From Manis javanica (lineage: Eukaryota > Chordata > Mammalia > Pholidota > Manidae), in NCBI RefSeq assembly GCF_040802235.1, contig NC_133158.1, forward strand, positions 18,541,001 through 18,605,000: a stretch of DNA of 64,000 nucleotides, written 5' to 3'. Shown here one piece after another: positions 55,060 through 64,000 of this stretch. Below the pieces are notes generated by a model that made no database searches, was not told the origin of the DNA, and saw only the letters and a program-made list of their open reading frames with translations. Position 1 is the first letter of the stretch; each line of letters begins with the position of its first letter. The translations under genes and the position numbers were made by a program.

Positions 55060-55256
55060 TGTACTCTGAGAGCAGTTTTTACCCAGTTCTCTCCAAGCAA
55101 GTGTCATTTTATTCCGCCAGCAGTTACGTTTGTATCTGCCTGACATCACCTTCTGGGATTTGCAAGGACTGGCATTTTTGCTTATTGATTCCTGCTCCCC
55201 CAAAGCATTTATTGCAGGAATGAATAAATGAATGAATGAATGAATGGCTTGTTGAA
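55060..55256 (+). mobile_element. L2 LINE 3' end with (GAAT)n tail
   Basis: 'gatttgcaaggactggcatt' and a terminal 'gaataaatgaatgaatgaat' are typical of the L2 3' terminus and its simple-repeat tail. Confidence 0.65.
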
Positions 55257-55963
55257 ATAGTCTAGAGAACATCGCACTTTTGACCTCAGTCTCATCTTCC
55301 CAAATGTGAAGAAAGCTTGATAAGTTCTAAAGTTACTGTGTTTGTGAAGGGTCATTACTTACGAATCAATACACAAGCCATCAATACATCTTACTCACTA
55401 CATGAAAAGAGGGTAAGCTGAAAGCATAGGAATTGAAAGCTAGAATACTCAGCTCTGGTGGCAGCTTACTGGGTGTGCCCCTCCTGTGTTCCTCTGCGGT
55501 CCCCCAAGTACATGCCTACCACATCCTGTTATATGTACTTACAGCTCTTCTCTGAAATACCTGAGCAGGGCTTACCCAGTGATGGGCCTGAGCTGGAGGA
55601 GAAGCCCCAGTGGCCCTCTGTGGGAAGCTTCCCAGTAACATATCCTTCTTTTCCCGCTTTGACTCCCCCAGTTCACTGCTGATACTGCTGGGATCACCTT
55701 GGGAATAAACTACTGGCACTCAAATCCTCTACCCAGGGTCTGCTTCTGGGAGAAACTCAAACTGAGCGGCACTCCAAGCAACAGAGAACAAAGCTTGTTG
55801 ACAAAAACAACAAGAATAGAGTGCAGACAGATAAAATCCACCCAGTGAGAAATTCCTTCCGATGGATTCCAACAAATGACTCCAATACAAATTTCCATGT
55901 GTTGCTGATTAAAAGTAATCAACTCAAGAGTCAGGCCACAATAAACTATAATAGACAAAGGAG
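55257..55963. other. Unresolved DNA
   Basis: No family or exon recognised. Confidence 0.35.
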
Positions 55964-55964
55964 T

Positions 55965-56420
55965 CATTTGTGTGCATTAGGACACTTTTGGCTACAAATG
56001 ACAGAAAATAAACAGACTGCCTAAGGCAAAATAGGAACTTACTAGTCTGGGTAACTCAAGTGCCGCAGGGAGAGGCAGTCTTGAGGTGTCGGTGGGCCCG
56101 TATCAATATTACTGAAAATCTGTTTACCGCTACCGTGGAGCTCTGCTTTCCTCTTAGTTGGCTTTAGCATTTTGATAAGCTCTTCAAAAGCAATGGGAAG
56201 ACACAACTGCAGATTTACAGTCCACTCACTTCGGCACGCCAGCAGAAATAGAAATACTCTTTCCCAATAGTCCCAGGCAAAGTCGTGGGCCTGACTTTCC
56301 TTCCAGAGCTAGCCGCTGTGGTCAAGGCACTGGAACAGGCTGATGCACAGCCTGGATGTACGACGCCTCTGCAGCAGGGGACGATGGCAGCACTGATTCC
56401 CACCCAAACTGCGCAGCCTG
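55965..56420 (-). mobile_element. LTR-like 'family A', antisense
   Basis: 'cttttggctacaaatgacag', 'cagactgcctaaggcaaaat', 'tggagctctgctttcctctt' and 'cctgactttccttccagagc' follow the left part of the family. Right edge unclear. Confidence 0.5.
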
Positions 56421-57957
56421 GCAGTGAGTTGGGACAGGTTCCCTGAAGAAAAGTCAGGGTTGGGAGGGAGATCCGGGCAGAAGCCCAAGACACTGTGACA
56501 TTAAAACAGACTTGTTTTAAAATGAGAAAGTACGGACAAGCGAAAACACACAAACAAACTGGACTTTTCAGTTACTTAAGGTATCGAAGTTCCATCCTTT
56601 TGGGAAAGGCAGTTTCTCTGATTAGTAACTGAAAAAGTTGTGGCTGATACACATATACTTCATATATAAATATAAATAAAAGAGGGTACCGGGTGACATA
56701 AAGCACAGGTCGCTCTATCCCCCTGTTCTAAAATACAGGTTTCATGATGATTCGGTTGTGGTGAGGCCAACAGTTTAAGAGAAGATTGTCATGGGAATGT
56801 TAGTTTTTACTCACAGTTCCCAGGATGAGGGGCATGCCATGCTGCAGGAGGCCACATGGGGAAGCTCCAGGAAGGGTCAGGAGGCAGAGAGAGCTGGGAG
56901 AACCTGGAGAGAACCTTTGTTGTAGTTTCTGTGGGAAAGAACAGGTGAGGCAGGGTAAGCAAGCACAGGATTGGCTAGTTTGAATCATTTCAGTGGGCCC
57001 TAGGGTGTCCTGAGTTGTCTGGTATCTGACCCTGGGGTGAGGAGAGCAGGTAGACAGGGGTCCCAAGTGTAAGAGCCCCAGTAAAGGAGGTGGTTGGGGC
57101 ATGATAAATTTTGTATTCATTGATTTGCATGTGGAAGATGTGCTCCTAGGGGAGTCATTTACACTCTCAAGGGGTTAGCTAAGCCTGGGAGGGTGGTCCT
57201 TCTCCAGCCAGTGAGGCCAGAACATCAAGAGTATAGGAAATAAGAAGCCAGAGCTAATTCACTCTCTCCCTGAGTGCAGGTGGACTTCTGGGAGAGTGCA
57301 TAGGTCAGCTATTTGAGGACTGGAAAGTAAACAGTAGTAAGTGGGCTAGAAGACAAGACCAGGATTAGAAGCACCTTCAAACCAGGGGTGAGTCGGCTCT
57401 TTCGCCCTCCCGACTGTCCACTGGCCTGAATGTAGCTCAGCTTGAAACCTGGGAGGGGCATCAGTGTGCAGAGAGAACTCCGGGAGAGGCCCTCTAGTTT
57501 TGGCTTGAGGAGAGGGAAAGAGGTTTCCTAACACTGAGAGAAGGGGGGTGGGGGAGAAACACCCCAATTTTCTTTAGCGCATTCTTTCTTGTTCTTTTTT
57601 CCATTCTCTTGCAAGGCAGCCCACAGGCAGCCCACAAGCAACCTGGAGGTGCCGATGGTGATGGTGTCAGATGCAGCAAAGGAGGCCCGCACAAGCCCAA
57701 AACTGGGGAAGGGAAGTTTCTCTCCAACAGGGGGAGCTATGGTCCCCAAAGGGTAAGGCAAATGCCTTGCTTTTACCCTTTCTGTCCTAAAACTTAGATC
57801 CGGATATGAGTACAGCTGTGGGATGTGCGTGGCAGAGTGGGCTAAATAAAGTCCTGGTTATCTGTCCAAATGAGTGAAAGGAGGACTTCGGATTGCTGAG
57901 AAGTGTCAGGGACATCTGAGAGGAAAGAGCATTGCTTGTGAACTTCTGGGCTCACCT
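56421..57957. other. Unresolved DNA, possibly old ERV-derived in part
   Basis: The stretch 56800-57330 ('ttactcacagttcccaggat', 'ggcatgccatgctgcaggag') reminds me of inverted MaLR or ERV internal sequence, but I cannot order enough blocks to claim it. 57350-57950 is GC-balanced with frames on both strands and no domain. Confidence 0.35.
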
Positions 57958-58479
57958 TTGAGCTACTCATTCCTGGGTATGACCCTGAGCAACATACACA
58001 GACTTTGGATCCGAGCTACAGAATAGGCTACATTCAAGTCCCAGGTTGGGTCCTGGGTGGGGAACATCTGGAATAGATTTAAACAGCACTGCAAAGGATT
58101 TGAAAACTGAACTGACCTTGAAACCACAAGCCACAGAAAGCTGCTTGGAAATGGAGGACTGCACCCAACTGGGTTGATTAACTGCTAACACAGAAATATC
58201 AACACTATCCATAGGATTTAAGTAAGACTCAGAGTCTCCTAATGTGATATTTAAAATGTCCAGAAAAATCACTCAGCTTGTGAAGAACTGAGAAAATACC
58301 AACTCACAAGGGAAAAGACACCAATGCTGACATAACACAGAGCTTGGAATTATGTGACAAAGACTTTAAAGCAGCTATTAAGAAAATGCTCCAACAAGAA
58401 ATCTTGAAAACTCTTGAGATAAATGGAAACACAGAAAGTCTCAGCAAAAAATAAAAAACTACATAATAAACAACCCAAT

Positions 58480-59130
58480 AAGGAATTTAGAACTGAAAGA
58501 TACAATAACCAAATTAAACTCACTGGATTGGCTCCTCAGTAGAATGGAAATGACAGAAGAAAGAGTCAGTGAACTTGAAGATAGAGTAACAGAAAGTATA
58601 TGATTAGAGCAATAGAAAAAAAAAGGTTTAAAAATACACAGATCCAGAAGAACCTCTGGGGCAGTATCAGAAAGCTTAACATTCCTATTGTTGGAGTCTG
58701 AGAAGAAAGAAAAAGCACAGAAAACATATTTCATGGAAGAAATCAAAAAGTCGCCAAACTAGGCAAAAAGCTTAGGCCTGCAGAGCTAAGAATCCTAGCC
58801 GACCCCAAATAATAGAAACCTAAAGAAACCCATGCTCACACACATAATAATAAAACTGCTGAAAACTGAAGCAAAGGGAAAAAAAATCTCAAAAGCAATC
58901 AGAGAACAACCGACACATTTCTGGTAGGAGAACAACAATGGAAGTGCCTGCAGATGACTCATGGGAAAGCATAGAGTCCAGAATGAAGTACAACTACCCT
59001 TAAGGTGCAGGAAGAAACCAAATATCAAGCCAGAATCTTATTCTAGTGAAAATATCCTTCAGGAGTGAGTTGACATAAGGACAGTCTCAGGTGAATAAAA
59101 TGAAGAAAATTCATTGCCAGCAGACTGACT
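58480..59130 (+). pseudogene. L1 ORF1 remnant
   Basis: Within the old L1, a coiled-coil-type stretch is readable ('MTEERVSELEDRVTES' before an in-frame TGA near 58600), then 'aaagcaatcagagaacaacc' and 'atatccttcaggagtgag' from the RNA-binding C-terminal region. Several stops and frameshifts; no functional ORF1p. Confidence 0.6.
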
Positions 59131-61024
59131 CTAAAAAATGTTGTAAGGAATTTCTTCAAGCAGAGGGAAATAATATCAGGAGGAATCTTGGAACATCAAG
59201 AATGAGAAAGAGAAATAGAAATGGTAAGTTTCTAGGTAGACCTAATAGACTGTTCCTCTCCTATTGAGTTTCTTAAAGTCTGATTGATAGTGGAAAGCAA
59301 AAATTGTAACATTGATGGAGTTTTCACTGTATGTAGATGTACATAAAATAACTAGAGCAAAAAACCTATATACTGGTAAGGTTTCTATATTCAGTTTGAA
59401 ATGCTAAAATACTTAAAAGTGAAGGTATGTGTATTGTAATCTCTACAGCAATTGCTAACAGTACAGTACAAAGAGATAGAGTCATAAAAGTAGAATACAT
59501 ACAAAGTATGCTCTCAGACCATAATGGAATTAAACTAGAAATTAGTAACAGAAAGATACTTGAAAAAAAAAGTTTTTCAGGAAAACAGAAAAGAAATATG
59601 AAAAGAGAATATCAAAAAATGTTCAAATAGCCCCACCCCCCAAAAAAAGGCAGGAAAGGAGAAACAGGAATGAAAAGCATAAGGAACAAACAGAAAACAA
59701 ATGGTGAACCAAAATTTAAACATGCTCATAATCACATTAAAATGAAAATGATCCAAACACACCAATTAAAAGAGATCAGTTAAAAGATATTGTCAGAATG
59801 GATAAAAAAACATGACCCAACTACATTCTGCTCACATGAAACCACCTCAAATATAATGATGCAAATAGGTTAAAAGTGAATAAGATACACCATATAAAAA
59901 CTAATAAAAACTAAGCTTAAGTGGCTGTATTAATACCTGATAAAGTAGATGTCAGAGCAAAGAAAATTACCAGGGACAAAAAGGGATATTACAGAATGAT
60001 AAAAAGATGAATACAGCAAGAAGAAATAACAGTACTAAATGTGTATGCATCTAATAACAGTTTTAAAACACACTAAGGAAAAACTGAGAGAACTAAACAT
60101 AAAAATAGGTAAGTTCATAATTATACTTAGACAATTCAACACTCTCCTCTCAGTAACTGATAGACTAATGGACAGAAAAGCAGACAATATAAAATCACTG
60201 AAACATCATCACATAACTGGATCTTACTAATATTTATAAAACACTCCAAATAACAGCAAAATACAGTCTTTTCAAGCATACATGAAACATTCACCAGGAT
60301 AGACCAATCCTGGGTAATAAAACAAATTTGAGAGAGTTGTAATTACATAATATGTTCTCTGACTAAGGTGTAATTAAATTAGAAATCAGTAAGAAAAAGG
60401 TAAAAATCTCCAAACACTTGGAAATTAATCAATCCACTTATAAATAATCCATGGGTCAAAAAGGAGATTCAAGGAAAATTAGAAAATACTGTGAATGGAG
60501 TGAAAATGAAAATAATATATCAAAATTTGTGGGCTAACGGCAAGAGCTATGCTTGGAGTGATATTCTTAGCATTAAATGCTTATGTTAGAAAGGAAAGGT
60601 CTCAGACCAATAACCTATGCTTCCCTTTAACAATCTGAAAGAAAGGAAGAGCAAAACAAACCCAAATCAAGCAGAAGAAAGGAAATAATAATGAAAATGA
60701 GAACATAAATCAATTAAGTCAAAAGTGGACAAAAGGGAAAATCAGTGAAACAAAGAAAGTCTATTTCTTTGTAAAGATCAGTAAAAATTTATAAGCATCT
60801 GAAAATACTGACAGAAGGGAAAAAAAGAGAAAATACAAACTCCCTACATCAGGAGTGAAACAGGGGATGTCACTATGAGGCCCACAGGTCACCGAAAATT
60901 ACCCAACATGAAGTAGGAACAGGAAGGGTGCTATAACTATTAAAGAAGTTGAATTCATAATTTAAAACTTTCCCCCAAAATCTACAGTTTCAGATGGTTG
61001 CTCTGAAAAATTCTATCAACATTA

Positions 61025-61070
61025 AATGTTTAAATAACGTTTAATGTTATTTAAACGTTATTTAAATGTT
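61025..61070. repeat. Inverted repeat of 19-bp arms (17 of 19 paired) inside L1
   Basis: 61025-61043 and 61052-61070 are near-perfect reverse complements with an 8-nt loop; the inner 12 bp are perfect ('aaataacgttta'). Confidence 0.85.
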
Positions 61071-61756
61071 AAATAATGGCAATTCTATACATTTTTTTTC
61101 CAGGAAATAGAAGAAGAGGGAACACTTCTCAAGCCATTTATCCTAATACTGAAAGCAAAGACAGTTCTAAAAAGGAAAGCTACCATCCAATATTCTTCAT
61201 GTACGTAAATGCAAAAAATTCGTAACAGTATTTTAGCAACTGGAATCTAGCAATGTATAAAAATAAAAATAAATCACAACCAAGTGGCTTTATATTGCAT
61301 TATGCCAGGTTAGTTCAATATCTGAAAATCAAGCAATGTTTTATTTATTGTCAAAAGAAGAAAAGCCACCTGATTATAGCAATTAATACAGTAAAAGCAT
61401 TTCAAAAACTTCAGTATCCATTCATGATTAAAAATTCAGTAAACTATGAAAAGAAAGGACTTTTGTCAATCTGAAAAAGGGCATTATTGAAAAGCCTGCA
61501 GGGAATACCATCTTAATAATGAAAAATCGAATACTTTCTTCCTATGAATGGGAACAAGGCAGGCTACATCCATCTCTGTCTCTGTAAGAGACTCTATTGG
61601 AATTCTCAGGCAGTGCAATTAGGAAAAGAAAGGCAGAAGGGAGACAGAAGTAAAAAAGAAAAAGTGCATCTTATCCTGTTTTGTAAAGAAGAAATGTACT
61701 GTGCCTATTCACAGATTAATGATTGCCCACATGGAAAAGCCCAAGGAATACAAATA

Positions 61757-61757
61757 G

Positions 61758-61797
<40 letters not shown>
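61757..61797. repeat. (CA)n microsatellite inside L1
   Basis: About 19-20 'ac' units; causes the Thr-His repeat in a + frame. Confidence 0.95.
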
Positions 61798-61798
<1 letters not shown>

Positions 61799-63777
61799 TC
61801 TCTCTTAGAACTAATAAGCGAGTTTAGCGATGTTGCAGCATGCAAGTATGAAAAAGTTGGTAATGTTTCCATATAATAGCAATAAGGAATTGGAAATGAA
61901 ATATTTTAAAAGTGCTATTTAAAATAGCTCAAAAAATGGATACTTGTGAGATAAATCTAAGAAAATGTAATGAATCTGTAGGCTGAAAACTACAAGATAT
62001 TGATAAAAGAATCAAAGAAGACCTAAATAAATGGAAAGGCATACCATGTTCACAGATTGGAAGAAAACAGTGTAAAGATGTCAATTTCCCTAAATTTATT
62101 TATAGATTTAACACAATCCCAACCAAAACCTCAATAGGATTTTTTGTAGCTAATATAAGTTGATTCTAAATGTATATGGAAAAGGCAAAGACAGAAGACT
62201 AGACAAAATGATTTTGAAAAAGGAGAATAGAGTTAGAGGAACTGCACTTTTCAATTTTAAAGGCTTCTGTAAGTGACAGCAGTGGAGATCAAGATAACAT
62301 GGTACTGGCAAAAACACAGACATGCAGATCAATGGAACAGAATAGACTCCAAAAATAGATCTACATACATAAGACCAACTGATGTTATTTTAACTGAAGA
62401 GTACTTTGTATACAGTGAAATGAATGGACCTGAGGTGTTCGAAATTATGAGTATGACAAATGCATTTACCCACATAACCCACACCCAATAAAAAATATTC
62501 CCATTACTTTACAAAGTTCCCCTTTGTTCCTCTGGTAAACACTCACCTTATAGACAACTACTATTTGACCAACTGAGCTTTTAATAAAAGTGCAGAGGCA
62601 ATTCAATAGAGAAAAGGTAGTTTTCCTCAATAAATGGTGTGGAAACAACTAAAATAATGAATGACAATATATATAAATATTTATAGATCACATATCCCAT
62701 CAAAGATTTGTACCCACAATATTTTAAGAATTCCCAAAACTCAAAAGCAAGAAAATAAACGATCCAATTATTTAAATAAGCAAAAGACATTGACAGGCAG
62801 TTCATCAAAAAAGGATATATGCATGACAAGTAAGCATACGACAGGATGTTCAACATCTTTCACCAAGAGGGAATTGCAAATTAAAGCCATGGTGAGATAC
62901 TACTACATATCTATTAGAATGATTGAAATAAAGGTTTTAAAAAACTGACCATCCCAAGTATTGGTGAGGATATAAAGCAACTGGACTCTCATGTGTGGCA
63001 GGTGAAGGATACAATATGGTACAAGCCTTTCCGGCACACAGGGTGTGGGTTTCTCATAACGTGAGCCATGCCTACCCGTTGACTCAGAAATCCTTCCCCT
63101 AGGAATTACCTTAGATACATGAAAACTTACCTTCACCCAAAAACCTATGCGAAAATGTTTACAGCAGCTCAATTGATAATTGCCAAAAACTAGAAACAGC
63201 TAAATGCTCTCCAATGGGTGAACCAACCAACCAAGTGGGTGACATTCATACAGTGGAATTCGGCTCAGCAATAAAAAGAAATGGACTATGGCTACACACA
63301 ACAAGTTGGATGAATCTCAAATGCATTAAGCTGAGTGAAAGGAGCCAGTCTCAAAAGGCTATATACTGTATGAGTCTATTTATGTGGCCTTTTGGAAAAG
63401 ACAAAACTTTGGTGATGGATAACAGACCACTCGTTGCTAGAGACTGGGGGTTATAGGTGTCCCTACGAAAGGATAACATGAGGGAATTTTCTGGGGTGAT
63501 GGAAACCATCTTGCATTCTGACTGGAGCAGTAGTTACATGAATCGATACATGTGTTAAAATTCATAACTATGTAGACACAGGCAAAAAGCCAATTTTGCT
63601 GTATATTCATTTAAAAAGTAAAATTTCAAGAAATTGAAAAAGAGTTAAAACGTTTCAAAGAGACAAACATCCCAGGAAGAAGAAACCTATCTAGAATGTG
63701 TTATTTTGATAAGGTAATTTATTTAGGTAAAGCTGGAAAGGAAAATGAAAACAATTAAAAGGGAAAAGTATTGCCTG

Positions 63778-63870
63778 GAACCGAGGTTCTCAGACATCAG
63801 TCTTTACGAGAATCATCTGGAGAATTTGTTAACACTAGTTATTCTGGACCTCACCCTCTCCCCACTCTTT
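63778..63870 (+). mobile_element. MER20-like hAT MITE, partial
   Basis: 'gaggttctcagacatcagtc', 'tacgagaatcatctggagaa' and 'tttgttaacactagttattc' followed by 'tggacctcaccc' match the left half of MER20. The right half is not recognised before the window ends. Confidence 0.6.
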
Positions 63871-64000
63871 GAAGAATACTTGGCTGGAGCAGAAAAGGTA
63901 CTAGTTGTTTCGTTACCTCAGCGTGCTTTAAAATGCCTGATTAAGACCAAAGCAGACTTGTTCCAGTAAATCAAAGCAGATGCTTCTGGATCTAGTTAAG

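Larger units (their letters stand above)
57960..63640 (+). mobile_element. Long old L1 (L1M-type), about 5.7 kb
   Basis: Blocks of an L1M element in order: an ORF1-proximal region ('gaacttgaagatagagtaac', 'cctctggggcagtatcagaa', 'tattgttggagtctgagaag'), the inter-ORF part ('ccaattaaaagagatcagtt', 'ggataaaaaaacatgaccca'), ORF2 ('aattaaattagaaatcagta', 'ttttgtaaagaagaaatgta') and the 3' end ('gtggaattcggctcagcaat', 'gggatt..'-type UTR to about 63640). The reading frames are all broken: the longest pieces are about 110 codons and include microsatellite. Inactive, and older than the copies at 26210 and 36848. Confidence 0.88.

Noticed and set aside
1..64000. Search for tRNA, U6, 7SL, Y RNA and rRNA genes
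   Set aside because: No A/B-box pair in a cloverleaf, no snRNA 5' signature, no rRNA block seen by eye; MIR tRNA-like heads are SINE remnants.
1..64000. CRISPR arrays, operons, phage or plasmid features
   Set aside because: Base composition and repeat content are mammalian; the direct repeats found are microsatellites or single tandem duplications.

Overview
The window looks like gene-poor, intergenic or intronic DNA from a placental mammal. I found no protein-coding exon, tRNA, rRNA, snRNA, CRISPR array, operon or prokaryotic signal that I can support. Nearly everything I can identify is an interspersed repeat: LINE-1, LINE-2, MIR, hAT-type DNA transposons, MaLR/ERVL-like LTRs and one ERVK-like solo LTR. 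I named these families from remembered consensus sequences, not from a database search. Family class is therefore more secure than subfamily name, and edges are good to about 10-30 bp unless a target-site duplication fixes them.

Lineage: MIR, L2, MER5, MER20, MER53 and MLT1 show a placental mammal. I see no Alu, rodent B1/B2, carnivore SINEC, ruminant Bov-tA, equid ERE or bat VES element in 64 kb, which is unusual. The youngest L1 (36848-37928) has a distinctive 3' UTR that I associate, from memory and with low confidence, with pangolins. Pangolin is a guess; 'a placental lineage without an active abundant SINE' is the safer statement.

Layout: 0-9 kb is mostly ancient MIR, L2, MER3-like and MER5A debris. 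9.8-10.5 kb is an old L1 5' region. 11-19 kb is mostly unique AT-rich DNA with a few MIRs, an antisense LTR-like element and microsatellites. 19.6-24 kb is dense in repeats and holds the clean solo LTR at 20694-21027. 25.7-27.8 kb stacks a small DNA transposon, an MLT1 LTR, an L1 3' end, an L2 and a decayed hAT transposase. 28-36 kb is mainly unique, with a hAT-like element, a MER53-like palindrome and a MaLR LTR carrying a nested insertion. 36.8-38.9 kb is the young L1 followed by L2. 40.5-46.3 kb holds an L1 3' end, an MLT1 LTR and a 2.6 kb degraded L1. 47-49 kb is an ERVL-like LTR with a primer-binding-site-like motif and probable internal sequence. 49-57 kb mixes MIR, L2 and LTR fragments with a unique block at 52.4-53.0 kb that looks like a conserved non-coding element. 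58-63.6 kb is one long, nearly full-architecture old L1.

There is no gene network to describe. All open reading frames I examined are chance frames, repeat-derived remnants, or at best unproven. The points most worth checking are the solo LTR with its perfect 6-bp duplication, the L1 with its duplication, the hAT transposase fossil, two candidate regulatory elements (24.4-24.8 and 52.4-53.0 kb), and a protein-like antisense frame at 12676-13002. I found no convincing evidence of a new biological system.
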